The notes beneath the pieces are model-generated. The model was not told the DNA's origin. It did no database searches and was given only the letters and a program-made list of their open reading frames with translations. A DNA stretch of 64,000 nucleotides, from NCBI RefSeq assembly GCF_002775205.1, contig NC_036445.1, forward strand, positions 6,406,802 through 6,470,801. The letters are read 5' to 3'. Position numbers and translations under genes: made by a program. This document shows positions 22,401 to 35,499 of this stretch, one piece after another. Each line of letters opens with the position of its first letter. The stretch's first letter is position 1. This DNA comes from Xiphophorus maculatus (taxonomy: Eukaryota; Chordata; Actinopteri; Cyprinodontiformes; Poeciliidae).

Positions 22401-25400
22401 GTTTCCAGATATGAGAGAACTGTCAGTGTCTATGGAAGGCTACACCAGCTACCTGGGCGTCCCGCAGGACCTGAAGGTGCGGCTCGGGGATGATGTAGAA
22501 CTGAAGTGCTCAGCGAGCTCGTCAGAGGAGCCAAGCTACTACTGGCAGAAAGAGGTGAGAAAACCTCGGGTATGCACACTGTGCTGGTGTCCTCATTATA
22601 CTTTTGGAAACTTGTCAGTCTCTCTCCTCCTCCCATCTCTGGATGTGACCTCTTTATATTTTCTTTCTACCCTCTTCTCTTTCCAGCCTCACCAGGTCTC
22701 TGCCGCCCTCTTGGCTTTGTGCAAGCCTTCTGTTAATTGTCTCTCCTCCTCCAGCACATTTCTGTTTCTCTCCCTGACTTTCTCAAGTCTCTTTAGTCTC
22801 CCCTTACGTGCCGTCTTTCTCTCTCTTTCTATCCTCTAAACGAAAGGAGTTCTGTGTTTAAGTGACTGGTTGGCTTAGCCTCACCTCTCGCTGGGAATTG
22901 CAAGCTTGCCCACTTACAGAGGATTAATAGTTTAATGAGGTCTAGACAAGAACCAGTCAACCTGAAAACAATTATGTGGATAGATTTCTAATTATTTTTG
23001 TAGTGTTTGGTTAACTGGCATTGAATAATTCAGCTAGGCTACTGAACTAAGAAAGTGTTGCTGAAAGGAAATTAAGATGTCTCGCTTTAAAATGCCAGAG
23101 TGACAATTGGCATGTAGAACAAGATGAATATATCTGACTAATCACATTTTTGAAGAACACGGGTAGGCAGGTGATACACCTAGTACATGTGGTGGGTTTG
23201 AAAGGTACAGGTGCCTAAAAATAAGTGAGAGATTTGGCGTTTTGGGGTCTGGTGTCTCGTATTTTCATCTTCAAGATGTTCCACAGATTCTCTATGGGGC
23301 TTATGGGCCAGTCAAAGCATAGTGATACCACAGACATTAAAACAACTGTTGGTACTTTTTGACAATGTGTTAAGTCTTAGCCACTCCTTAGCCATTGGTA
23401 ATCTTATCTTTGTTTCAGGGCTGACTTGCACAAGGAATATGACATTTCATAACGCTTGCTCTGACTCAAGCTGCAGTTCCCGCCTTGCGACTATTTCTTT
23501 CTCAATCTTCTGAATTTTGTGGTTATGCTAGTTGATTGTGAACTTCTTTTGTTCCTGTTTTTCTTTAGTTCAGTTGTTTCTTAGGGATGCCAGTTTATTA
23601 TGTTTATTTTTGTTTCTAGTTATTTTTAGTTACTCTAGTTTAATTATGTTTAGTTTGCTTTACTGTAAGATTTATTCCATAATCCCCTATGTACTCTCCC
23701 TGAACCCCTGTGCCACTTTCTCTCTCTTTCTCCCTCTTTTTAGTCTGTCTTCTGCTCTTTCCTCTCACACCTGCAATCAGTTAGCTAATCAGCCCAGGTC
23801 CATTGTTTCAGTACTTAGCACCTCTTTCTCAGTCACTCATCAGTGGTTCCTCCCATTACTTCCTCATTCTAACTTGTGTTCTCCTCATGTCTCCTTGCTG
23901 GTTTGTTTTCGTTGGATTTTTTGGTTTGTTTCTGCCCTGGCTCCTGTGATTTCTAATAATTAATTAAAACATGTTCTTATAAAAAACCCATAAAAGATCT
24001 ACAAGTTAGCCCTTGCTGACAATGAAAGATAAACCTATTATTTTTTCGAGAAACTAATTATTTTGGTACAAAGGACTTTTTATGTTATTCCTGCATCACT
24101 GTCAAAAACTGTACTACCTTAGCAAAAATGTCTCCAAATCCTGTTATATCTGGAAGGGCAGATATGTTTGCTCACTTTCCTCATTTTTGTTTTCATTCTC
24201 ACTAAGTTGGCTCAGGGTTAATGCTTGTTAAAGGGTCATCACTAATCCAGGTTTTAAATGGGTTTACAAGTCCAAATCCAATTCAGTGGACTTGTCAGGG
24301 CGCTAATGCTGTTTGTCCTCTACATGATCTCATATAGGGCTTTAAGGTTTTTGTCATTATCTGCCAACAATGCTCTGCTGTCATTTTTAGTAACGAGTAA
24401 TAATCTTAGAAAAGACAGGCTGGTTTTGTATATATCAACTTTCAGAAAAGTCACATTCAGAGAAATAAAATAGAGTCATAGAAGTGTCTCTATTCACACG
24501 TGATTAGAGGTAATTGTTCTGTAAAAACCCCTCTGTGTCTTTGACAAGAGTGGATGTTAGACAGCAAGCGTCCCAGTTTGACAGACAGCCGGTGTGTGCG
24601 CTTTGGCCCCAGAAATGACAGCAGGACAGAGGCAGGAACGACATGCTGCTTTTGGGCGCCAGTGGATTTGCATACAAAATGCTTCTTTGGCCAGACCTGG
24701 CCTTTATGGGAAATCCTCTTAATTCAGATCCATTCAAACTGAAATGGACTTTCTTGGCAGGAACTGTAGCTCCCAAGAGCCAAGTCATTTGCATGGTATA
24801 ATATTTTTTCTTTGTTGTTTCTTTTTTCTTTACCCCCCTCTTCCTCATTCATTGTTCTTCCAATCCTTGTGTTTGGTCTATTATTTGTTCCCCCCCAGGT
24901 TAGGCTCTACCTCATAATAGTGCTGCTATATCTGTGTCGACAATTCATGCCGCTCCCCTGCCATCTCATTATGTGTTGTGTTAACAGTGAGCTCTTGCAG
25001 CATCATTCTTCGTGGATGATGCTGTTATTTGGGTTATTGACTTGTGTCGATGTAAGTTCGCTCATTGGGATTACTGCTCAGGTAAATAGAGTTCATTTAA
25101 GACTTTTGGGACAGCTCTCTGAAAAACTCACACCAGTAGAACTCTGTCTCCATCAGAGTCTCAATATTTCTTTTTGTCTTGCGCTAATTTACTATGCCCC
25201 ACTGCTCATCCCTCTGCAGAACACCAAAAATAACTACTCTGTTTTCCATTACCACCTGTTTTCCCTCATATTTTTCTCACTGCTTGTGTTTGACATCCCC
25301 GAGTTTCCTCCTTATTTCTCTCCTTTGTCATGGAGCATCAATTGCTCTTAATTTGTATTCTTGCAGGGCTGAAAACAACCTGACCAATAAAACACTCCCT

Positions 25401-28400
25401 TTCTTAAAACCTCTTTTCTTTCCCTTTCTTGCAGGGTAATGACTGGATTCTGCCTTCCTCTACACTCACACTGAAGAAGGTGAGTGAAATGGATGAAGGA
25501 CAGTACACCTGCATGGCTACACATCCTTCAGTGAAGTCCCTCACCAAGAAGCGAACCATCAGCATCACCCTGCTTCCCGGTAAGTTGGGTGATCGTTCCT
25601 CGTCGTCATCATAGCCAAGTCCTAAAAGTTTTTTTCACCTCTTCCTCTTTCTGAAGAAAGACTGGGCTTTTCTTCACAACTGCATGGGGAATTCATTTCT
25701 CAACAGAAATCTGTGCTAATCTATTGGTTCTTCTATCAGCCACTTAAATGTCACAGTAAAGGTCAGCTCATGCGGATGTTCTTACATCATGAGACAGGTA
25801 CAAAAATGTTTTCTGTTTCATGTCCATAAATTTATGGGAACCAAAGGAAAGTTAGGCTTTCATATTGAGGCAGAAGAAAAAGGATGTGTTGAACCTCAGA
25901 ACTTCCAGAGGTAAAGGTGTTTACCAAAACTCCCTACATAGCATGTGTGAGAAATAAAACTGCATGTAAAATGTCATATGAGATGATCACATATGATGAC
26001 AGAATATACCCTACATCTAATAAATGCTGTAATAAACTGCATAAAATCGAAAGTGTGAAAATTTTAAGATTTAAAGGAAGCAGTTATTATCTATTACCTT
26101 TCAATGTCTTTTGTTCCCTTTTGACTTAATTATTAGGCCAAATTCATTAAATGCTCAAATGAGTTGATTTTATTCTGCAGTTTACAGGTGCATATGAGTA
26201 GATTCAAATATAAACATGAAGTGAATAGTTAGTAATTTACAAAAATGAATATTCATTTGCACAAAAAATATATTCAAAATTTTTAAATAAGAGCAAAATA
26301 TTACATACAACCAATAAAATGTTTTAATTAAGAAATCTAATGTTAACTACACAGTAAAGACACAGTAATCTACACAGTAAAGAGAAATACTATTTCCATT
26401 ATTGTAGAAAAAATTATGATTTGAGACTGTAACCTTCCACAAGGAGGGTAAGCCATCAAAGGCCATTGCTAAAGAAGGATTATGGTCACAGGGGGCTTTA
26501 TCAAAGTATACAAGTGGCAAGTTGAGTGGAAGGAAAAAATAATAGAAAAAGATGAACAATCTATTGGGATAACCACAGCCTTGCGAGGACTGTGCAGCAT
26601 AGCCCATTCATAAGGTTGGGAGAAATTCATAAAGTGTGGTCTGTGGCTGGAGTCAGGGTTTCACGAGTTGCCCCATACAGACATGGAATAATAATCAGAA
26701 TAATAATCAGTGACTCTATTGAGTATGGTTAAAGGAAAAAGATTAAAAAGACAACAATATAAAGCTGCATGGCTTCCTTGACACCTCAGCAGAGTTACAG
26801 ACTTTTGCCTCATTGATGTAGTAATTCATGCAAAGCAAGCCCCATCAAATTAATGACTGCATATTATACAGTACATGAACATACATTTCATAAGGCTGTG
26901 ACTTCTGTATTAAAAATCATTTTTATTGGCATTATGTAAGTTTTATAATCATCTGAGATACTGAATCTTGAGTTTTCATTAGCACATTATCAGTCTGTGT
27001 GTAATGAATCTATATAATATATCAAGACTTTCACTTTTTGAATAAAATTAATGAATGAAATTAGCTTTTTGGTGATATTCCAATTAAGATGTTCTGAGTT
27101 GATTTCTCAGTCATTACAGATGTAAATAGACAGAGCGTACATTATTACGTATTCCATTTAGATGACATACATATTTCTGTGTAATTTCTCCTTTTTATTA
27201 CTGATAGTCTTTCTTTGCTTGAAACCAGGCAATAATTTTATTTGCAACAATTTATCTAATCTAAAACCAGACTCCATTTGTCTTCATCATTGTTATCACT
27301 GACCTGTCTGTTGATAATTATTAATTTACTGCAGTTTTAGAATTTACAACCAATAGAATTTATTAAACCACTGGGGTTAAAATAGTGTGTTCCAGTTTGG
27401 ATTAATGAACACCGCTGCCATGAGTCATTGGTGCTCTTTTGTAAGTCTGGTTATTTCTTTGGAGTAATTATTAAACTCATCTCTGCATATTGGAATTTTA
27501 TGTGGTCCTCCCTGATGTCTTGGTGAGACTTCACCACATACCTCTATGGTTCCTTTGAAGGAGTTCACTACATCAGCTGCACAAACCTTAGGCAAACATT
27601 CTCCTGTGACTCCACAGCAATCCTCTTAGCACACTGTATATAAGAAGACAAAGGATTTTTTCTTGCATTTTTTTCAGCATTTGTTTGTTTTGTCCAAAAC
27701 TGCAAAGACTAGGTTCAGAAAAGGCAATTATTTTGACTTTTTATGTGAACTGAAAATCCTGGAACATCCGGGGTATAATCTCCGATTTTTTAGAAATTCT
27801 AACAAGCAGACTTTGTACAGGTCAGTATGATGACTTGTGTGAATACCTGGCATGGTCTCTCATGTATTCAAGTAGGAAGTTGCCTGGAGATACTTTTTGC
27901 CTCGAGGCATTATGAGGTGTGCTGATTTTAGATTCTGTGTCATGCACGTTTCCCTTCATGTCTGTCCCACAGAGGATGCTGCCTGGTATGAGACTACTAA
28001 TGGGCGACTCTGGTTGATGACCTCCGCGGCTGCAGCGTCTCTGGTCGTGTTCATCCTCTCTGTGAGTGTGTTCCTGTGCCGCAGGGCCAAGCGGATCAGG
28101 AGCAGCAAGGGCCCCATGTAAGGAACCATTGTTGGAATTTTTGTGCCTTTTTATTTTCCAAACAGGCGTCTTCTCATACTCTAAAAGCCTTTGGTTTTAA
28201 ACAACACAATTCAGATTAATTTTCCTGCCAAGTCAGAAATAAGTCAGCTGCTCCCAGTCAGAAACAACCAATCAGAGCCAGGGGGCGGGTCTTAGAGGTG
28301 TCAATTTCGCTTGTGATATGTTATACTGTCATGCCATGGTGACAGATTTATGAAATATGTAAATAATAAATAAGTAAATAATTAAAAAAATATTAAAGTT

Positions 28401-30897
28401 ACATATTTTAATAACTGGAACAATAAACAGCATGTTCCCTCACACCCTTTGTTCTGAGATAAGAATACATTTGGATGCCGAAATTGGAATAATTTTGCAA
28501 TTCCTTCATTTTACCTGTGATTTTAAGATGCCACCTTTCCAAAACAACTTGCCAGACATTTTTAATGTCATGGCCAGTGTTTATTACATTTAACTTAAAC
28601 AAAACTTTTACAGAAGAGTTGGCACTTAATGTAATCCCTGGACATAAAAAAACTGAATTGTTCAAATAAACATTGACAGATTAGACAAACTGGAATCAGC
28701 TGTGCACTATACACCCATTTTAGGTGTTGAATCCTTGCAGGATCATATTTTGGGGAATGACCATTTTTCCTCCAATTTTTTTTCCTAAAAGTCCCCAACT
28801 CCTGTTCAAACATCACAAACACTGCATTATGAAATAATCATGCAGTTTTTTTGTGTGCATGTATTCAGCCGCTCTCTCTTTAACATGCCCAGATTAGTTT
28901 ATTTGTGGAAGAACTAGATTCTGATCATATAAACAAAGCCAGGGAGGAAGGTGATTTGTTCAGCTGCTGTCTGCCTCTTTTTCGCAGGAACACTTACTGA
29001 GCCACCGCTTTGAAATCACTTTGGTTAATAGGATCTTAAATCATGTTTCAAAAAGTGATGGCTAATATGTCTTTGAATAGAGGTGAATGTGTGTGTTTAT
29101 TTACTCAAAATTGCTTCCCTTTTATCCACTACTTGGATCTCCCTCTTTGCAGTTTGCCTTTATTATAACTAAGGCTGCAATATTTCATTTTGTCATGTGG
29201 CAGAACAAAGGCTATTTCATGTCCAGAGTTTCTGTTTGGTGTCTGCACCTTTATTTGAACCTGCCGTATGATGTCGGCTATGTGTGAGCTAGCCAGCACA
29301 ACCCAGACTGAATATTAAAAATCAATCACATGTAGAGACTCTCAGCTACTTTAGCTTTAATATTGGTTAACCAGCCAGCCTCATGAATTCTTAATACAAA
29401 ATCCATCTTATAAGTTATAAAGAAATGAATTTCATCTAAAGCTTACACCTTCCTATTGAGTTCTTCATGGTTTCAAGTAAGAAGGAGTAATTTCTTATTA
29501 TGGCTAATATTTATGGAAAGAATCTTATTGGAAAATCGTACGCCTTGCAAAAGATTACAGAGAAAAACGACATGTCTAATAATTGTATTGTGCATTTTGT
29601 GGGAACAGAGTTAATCTGAAGGCAAGCACTCTTTTCTATAAGAATTAAACTGATTGAACTCAGATTTTATCACACCTCTGGTTGATTCTCAAATGTCAAA
29701 AAGAAGAATACGTTTGATGCTTTGAATAGGATCTTTATGACCTATGTCTGCCTAAGAAGGGGATATAAAATGGGAAATGGGAGAAGGTTACAGTCCATCA
29801 GAGAATCCACCATCAATCACATCAATGTCTGTTCAGAACAAAGTGCCTTTTTGGATCTGATGCATCCCGCTGTCTTATGGGAGACATATGTCTGTCTCTC
29901 TGGCTTAGAGACACAATAGAACGGAGGGGACAGCCCTGCATGACAGTGATGTTGTTCTCTGTTGTTACCTGGACGTTCTTCACTTTGGATTTTGAAGCAT
30001 TTAGTCAATGTAAAGCGGGAACAAAGTTTCTACAAATTATACTGAACCCTGGAACAAACACACCTTCACTTGAAATAAAAAAATGTATGTAGCATGCAGT
30101 GTAAAAGAGATTCTTGTTTTGGATAAAGATTGAGGTTGCTTTTTTCATGTCAGGAAACATGGAGGGCAGACATTCAGATGTAGGTATAATAATGTTACTG
30201 CAAATGGAAAAAATGCAACCTTCATAATCTGGTATTTTATTTATTAAGGTGAAAAGCAGCTGCAGGTAACTTTCCAACAATTTAGAACATCATATAACAG
30301 CCATTGATAGGAGAGTATTAGTTTAATGAGGATATTTTTGGTAACTCATAGTTAATTTTTTCAAAATAATACAATTAGCATGGCAAACTGAAGGTTGCTT
30401 GCTAAACTCAGCAATTGTGACCCACTTGACCTCATTCGTGACCTTTCACATATTTCTGTATAATAGAAAGAAAAGATTTTTACCTGCTGTTATCTTTGCT
30501 TTCCAAAACCATAAAAATGTAATGTGAACACTTTTTCTCTTACTGCATGAACTAAAGTTTTATCCTTCATGCAGATGTTTTCCTTGACTGTCTTCCGTGA
30601 GTGTTTCTTGTGAGTATACAAGTAGGTGTGTGCAAAGACACTCGGACAGCACAGAAACGGATAATTGACTTTCATATCTACAGCCATGTGTGCCTCCAGC
30701 GCTTTGTTACAGCCTATAATTTCCTCACTTATACTTTTTGAGTGCCTGCTGCGAGATCGATCCACTGATAATCGTTCTTCTCCGTCTTTCCCTGTCTTCC
30801 TCTCTGCAGTGATGACCACTCTCAGAAAAAGCCTATCTACAAATCAAGTGTGGAGTCCCTTCCCTCCACCAGCGCAGACAAACAGCCGCTGGTGTGA
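18050..30897 (+). CDS. Two-Ig-domain type I membrane protein, family unassigned
   Basis: Seven exons, 18050-18101, 18638-18759, 21188-21410, 22409-22554, 25435-25579, 27973-28117 and 30810-30897, sum to 921 nt (306 residues plus stop). Every junction has GT/AG ends, and intron phases run 1,0,1,0,1,2. Residues 1-16 (MKALLLVALVVVIHGT) form a signal peptide. Ig domain 1 (about 18-132) has Cys39 and Cys110, with an extra Cys79. Ig domain 2 (about 133-229) has Cys166, Trp178 and a textbook DEGQYTC ending at Cys207. A transmembrane helix spans about 242-265, followed by RRAKRIR and a short tail ending DKQPLV. N-glycosylation sequons are at N17, N47, N116 and N122. Each Ig domain is a two-exon module split by a phase-0 intron, as in NCAM/ALCAM/MCAM-type genes. 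An adhesion molecule or immune receptor at the cell surface is likely. The tail shows no obvious ITIM/ITAM, only one tyrosine (PIYKSS). I do not recognise an exact orthologue. Confidence 0.85.
19310..19412. repeat. (TA)n microsatellite
   Basis: About 100 bp of TA dinucleotides with a single TTG interruption near 19321 lie in intron 2 of the Ig gene. Confidence 0.98.
20224..21060 (-). mobile_element. Decayed Tc1-like transposon in intron 2 of the Ig gene
   Basis: The left end AGAGTGCCTTGTAAAAGTAC and the right end TTTATAAGGCACTGTA are inverted repeats of each other. Minus-strand frame 20809-20600 retains a transposase segment beginning TREAAKEAMEELQ and containing VLHKSGLYGGLESR, which is typical of the DNA-binding to catalytic linker of this Tc1 family. 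The adjoining plus-strand phrase ACCAGAGCACGTCCTACC is the complement of the LWSDQ-type motif. Deletions and stops show it is dead. It ends about 130 bp before exon 3 of the Ig gene. Confidence 0.78.
23225..23400. mobile_element. Tc1-like transposon fragment in intron 4
   Basis: The phrases TCATCTTCAAGATGTTCCAC and AGATTCTCTATGGGGCTTAT match a recurring fish Tc1-like element from memory. Only a short internal piece is present and both ends are missing. Confidence 0.4.
23520..23975. repeat. CT-rich medium-reiteration element in intron 4
   Basis: The stretch has a T-rich beginning, a CTCACACCTGCAATCAG phrase, GGTTCCTCCCATT and an AATTAATTAAAA end. This resembles a dispersed fish repeat, and the 143-codon open frame across it reflects its pyrimidine bias. 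The family is not assigned. Confidence 0.35.
24540..24800. promoter_or_regulatory. Candidate intronic enhancer with two octamer motifs
   Basis: This is a locally GC-richer block in intron 4 of the Ig gene. Two exact ATTTGCAT octamers lie at 24666-24673 and 24787-24794, about 120 bp apart. Octamers bind POU factors and are typical of lymphoid and neural enhancers. No conservation data are available, so the role is inferred. Confidence 0.3.
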
Positions 30898-31066
30898 ATG
30901 CTCAGGCGGGGCTGCGGGATGAGAAAGTCGGAGCAAGAGAAGAGGAAGATGGAATGGGCAGCCACAAGGGGGGAGCAAGAGGGGGAAGTGAATAGGGTGA
31001 GGTAAATGGGGATATTGGAAGACTGTGGAGAAAAAAATCGAAATCAGTAACAAGCCGGGTGTAAAA

Positions 31067-31072
31067 AATAAA
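31067..31072 (+). terminator. Ig-gene polyadenylation signal
   Basis: AATAAA lies 170 bp after the stop codon at 30897, in an A-rich context, the first canonical signal downstream. Confidence 0.65.
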
Positions 31073-34000
31073 TAATGAAACATACTGAGGGGCAAATGAT
31101 TGCTTTAGTGATGCCGTTGCAGCTTTGCTTCTGAGTGCAGAGTGCAGTTATGTATCTCGAACAGAACCGTTTGGCAATTTTCTTTTCATTTACTCTGCAG
31201 TGGGGAAAATTGTAAGCTCCACCTTTGCGAAAATCAAGATGAAGATTCTTCTGCTAAAGAGCTGCAAAAACTCCTTGCACAATTCCTTCCTTTCAGGTGC
31301 AAGCATAATTGCTCAGCTGTTTATCATAAATGATCTATTTAGATGATAAGAGAATGGTTTAGAGTGTTGATTTGTTTCTGTTCCCAAAAGAGGAACTATC
31401 ATAAAGTACTTGGGAAAGGTTATTATAATCTCTTTACTGTGGCAGCACTCAAGCACTTTCCACTTCTAATACTGCACTTTTGGATTTCTTTGACATTAAA
31501 TGGCTTTTAAAAATATTATTTACCCACCTCCAGTGTGTCATTGATTTTGTTTCATTTTAGAGGTATAAAAAAAGGTCTGGGGAGTATTGACAATGTGGCG
31601 AAGGCCGGACATGCACACTCGCTTGGCTGCACATCTTCTCGATCCTCTGTCTTCCTAGGTTTGCATCAACCTGTTTACTGACCTTCCTCTGCAGTCTGCG
31701 AGGTTTTACTCTTAGGGAATGATCTTTACTTAAAGTTATCCACTATTGTTCCCCCCAACCCTTAACAAGCATAGTGAGCTTGACAAGAATTGTATTTTCA
31801 GTACAGAAAATAAGAATCACTGTAGGGTCAGGTAACCTTGAAACTTTCCCCATCTTTTACAAAAGCTGCTGCTACTTCTGCTTCGACTTGACTAAATTTA
31901 GCCTTCTATTTCTTTCTAAAATATAACCATCGTATACAACACAACAACTTCATCTTTTTAATTTTCTCCTCTGTTGCTTTGTAACCCTTAACACTGCACT
32001 GCACAACCATTCCTTATTACAACAACTGTGCTCATATTGCTGAGAATTTCATTATGCCTGTCCGTTGAAGTTATGTCGGATTTTATGCGGTTTTATTATG
32101 GCTGTGTGGTTGACCGTAGGCCGTTGTTAATAATGGGCAAAGCAGCGGTTTAACAATGACACTCCATTAACTGTTCCATGCGCCACAGAGCACAGCCCTG
32201 GATAATGTTATTAAACTGATTATTCAAGCCCCCCTGTACAGCTGCTGCAGCTATCCTTTGTTGAGACTTTTACAGACTTTCTCCACATTTCTAGTCATGA
32301 AGTGAGATCCTGCTTACTTTATGGCTCAGGTCAGGCCTTGCTTGAGAGAAAAAAATAAGAAGGCCCTTAAACAAAACAAGGAGAAACTCAAAATGCCTTT
32401 CTGCATGTTAAATGCCAGTGAGCACCAGGTTGTTTTGGCCTTTGAGTCAGTCATGAGTGAAACCCTGAGTGCTTTTAAGTTGTCTTTTTTTTCTGAGGCT
32501 TCAACTGAATAGGCTCAAACGACAATGTTATCAGGACTTTGACACAGAAGAGCTGACCCCAAGGTGCAAGGGTCTGATTGGGAGGGAAGGAAAACAGTAT
32601 TCTACAATAACTTTTTGACCTCTCCAGTGCCCCATGGCTGAACCACTGGACAACATCTCAGATGGAGGCAAGGCCAGTGCAGAGAATACAAAACAGCTCA
32701 ATTTCTATTTTTTTCAGTGTTGCCTGGAACCTCTGTTAAAGATTTGCAAAAGCCTTAAATAAATTGACCTTTTATATATGTAGTACAATCTCACACTGAT
32801 AATAGAATTCAACCTATTTAAGTGCATTTATTTACTGGGGGTAAAAAAATCAATTTAAGATATATTTTTCTTGTCAAAGTAACTGCTGGTGCAAGTACTA
32901 ACACTTGGTGGTTTTGACAGCATATGCATGTGCCAAGACCTGCTGTTAAATGAGATCAGCATCTCCGTAAACTCCATCAACAAATGGAAGCATGAGTAGT
33001 TCTGTAATTTACCATTTGATGGTTACTCTAACTTTTGACTTGATAAACCCCAAGAACATGGCATGGCTCTCAAAATCATCACTGACCATGAAAAATTCAC
33101 ACTGGACTTTAAACAAGTCAAATTCTGTGCATCCTGACCTTTTCTCAATGCTCTATCACACTTCTTCCTTCCACTGAACTTTACGCTAATATTTTTAAAA
33201 AATCTGCAAGAGAGTGAATTTGGGTTTTCATAAGCTGCAAGCTGCAGTCAAATACATTGCATTATATCACTGTTCATGCATGCAATTTTAAAAATTGTTT
33301 TAAATTGAAATTGACAAATTAACTTTTGTTGAAATTCTAAGTAATTGGGACGTATTTGTAAACATGACGTTTCAGATTTGTAGCTGTAAAGTCAGGCAGC
33401 TCTCTTCCCTTCTGTATTTTTAGTATGGTATAATAATCTTGCACAAACCTTTGCGTACAAGGGAGCTAAACATGACACTAACGTGGCTGAGGCACTTTGT
33501 TTCCATGTGTCACTGACTGCTGCTGTTCTCGTCACGGTAACTTGGTTTTGTACGTGCATCCCGCATATGCTGAATGAAAACGGCCGAAAATGAAGGAGTG
33601 CAGTTAACGGGAGAAGCAGGTGTTTTCCCCTCATTACTCCCTGACAATACCCCATCTGGTGCAGGAATGGGAGCTGCTTGCCACTGTTTCCCTGCCAACC
33701 TGGGAACAAACACTCTGGAAAATGGTTGACAAGGAAAAATTGGACGAGTTAGAAATTAGGGAATGAGTGGGGCAGAAATTATCATTTGCCAAAACAACTG
33801 AGTTAAAATGTGTCGAAAAAAATGAAAGTGCTAAGTGGGAAGAGCATGAAACTGAGACTTTAAGGCTGTCTGGCATATCTGTCAGGAGAGGTAAGATATG
33901 AAAATTGAGAGCAACTTTATGAAAGTCAGGGGTAAAAATATTAATATTAATATCAATATACCACTTTGATGTGTTACGGCCTAAAGGAAATTCAGTCTAC

Positions 34001-35340
34001 TTGAGCCAAAAACGAAAAAAATGTCTGGAGGGTTTATGACAGATGAGAGGCCAAGGCAGATTTTAAGACATATGACATGTCATTCCAGCTTTTACCTGCG
34101 GGGGGCGAAAAAGATACAGTTGAGAAAAAATGGATGACTTAAGCCTCACAGGCTCACAAGTACATGGTCCTTTGACAAGATTAGGGGAGGGGAGAGTCAG
34201 AGATGAGGAAAGAGAAACAATTTTCATAATGGAGCAAGTCTCTGACTGGAAAACACAATTATGGGCGAAGTGTGGCATACGGGTAAACTTAAAGAGTCCC
34301 TCTAACACGACCTAATAACCAGAAAAACTGCAGATAACCAGACTTTTGCTCCTTGGAGCAAAAGTTTTGTTTTCAGACCATTGTAAGCATTGTTTGCAAA
34401 GATTTAGCCAAATAAACTGAGATCACTCAAAGCACAGATTGCATTTATGAGTCCTTGTTTGGAACAAAAGTCAGTTATTTAAATTAAATGTCTTTTTAAT
34501 AAATAAAAAAAATGCAACAAGATTAACTAAAGGGATAGAGTCAACATGATTTGATCACTAAAAAAACAAAAGTAATTTCTTGTAAAGTTAAGTCTGGCAA
34601 ACAGTGGAGAGCTTTCCACATTGATAAAAATAGAGAATCTACTCAGCATGGCATTTATGAAGGGTCGGGTCAACGCATACGAAAGTTTTGCGAATGCTTC
34701 GGTCGTCTGATGGCCTGCAGGCCCCAAATTCAACAACATCCTATCACCACCACAAAAATATGTTATTTTTCTGACAGATCAAAGAAGAGACATTTTTTTT
34801 CCTTAATTGCATGTGAATGCATAATTAAAGATAGCTCCTCTTATCTTGACTCTTTCTGTTTAAAAACTAATGTGAAGTGCAATGTAGCTATCAAGCACAG
34901 CAAATAATGCCGTGCAGCCAATTTCATTCACTATTCATTTATCACCTCAAGCGAGGCAAATTTATTTCTATGGCAAAATTGACACACAGGATAATTCAAC
35001 ATAGTTTTCAAAAACATTAATGATCACAGGCAGATTGCATACAAAAAGGATAGACAGCTTTAAGCAGCAATGTAACTAATGAAATGGTGAAAATGAAACA
35101 ACAAAATAGTTAAGACATAATAAAATAAACCGGTGAATGTTAACTGACCTTCACCAGGCATCCACTGGCCTTTTGGACATTACACAGCATTATAATAACT
35201 ACAAATAAAAGCATACGCTAGTTTTACTGGGTCCTATTTTGACAGTGAACCGTTTATTCTGACATTTTTTAAACAGGCTGATTTAGCAATAGTAATTCTG
35301 GTGTGAGTCCGTAAATAAGCCAAGAAGCAGCGCCGTATTG
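31073..35340. other. Intergenic region downstream of the Ig gene
   Basis: About 4.3 kb shows no supported exon, RNA gene or well-defined mobile element. A near-perfect 24-bp palindrome at 34342-34365 is listed separately. Short open frames here have no recognisable domains. Confidence 0.55.
34342..34365. repeat. Near-perfect 24-bp palindrome
   Basis: ACTTTTGCTCC (34342-34352) and GGAGCAAAAGT (34355-34365) are exact inverted repeats around TT. As RNA it would fold only with an enlarged loop, so cruciform or simple inverted duplication is likelier than an RNA element. Confidence 0.95.
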
Positions 35341-35360
35341 ACATAACGCCGGTGTTCTGG

Positions 35361-35445
35361 TGCGCATGCGCATTACCACAAGTTAGGACGGATTTACGGG
35401 TAGCACAGATAAACAGATCACCGGCTCCGCCCCTATGCGGAAGTA
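35361..35445. promoter_or_regulatory. Candidate NRF1/GC-box/ETS promoter
   Basis: TGCGCATGCGCA at 35361-35372 is a perfect NRF1 site. It is followed by GGCTCCGCCCC (GC box) near 35425 and GCGGAAGT (ETS) near 35438, all within about 85 bp in an otherwise AT-rich region. NRF1 and ETS sites together mark TATA-less housekeeping promoters, which can fire in both directions. The gene it serves is not identified. Confidence 0.5.
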
Positions 35446-35499
35446 GAGGAAACCTCCAATAAACAAACAGCATTATAACGGGAGAGGTAGTGGAACTCA

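Noticed and set aside
22399..22839. 146-codon frame reading through exon 4 of the Ig gene
   Set aside because: Only 22409-22554 is exon; the remainder is read-through into pyrimidine-rich intron after the GTGAGA donor.
24812..25351. 179-codon hydrophobic open frame
   Set aside because: It lies in intron 4 of the Ig gene, is T/C-rich and has no recognisable motif.
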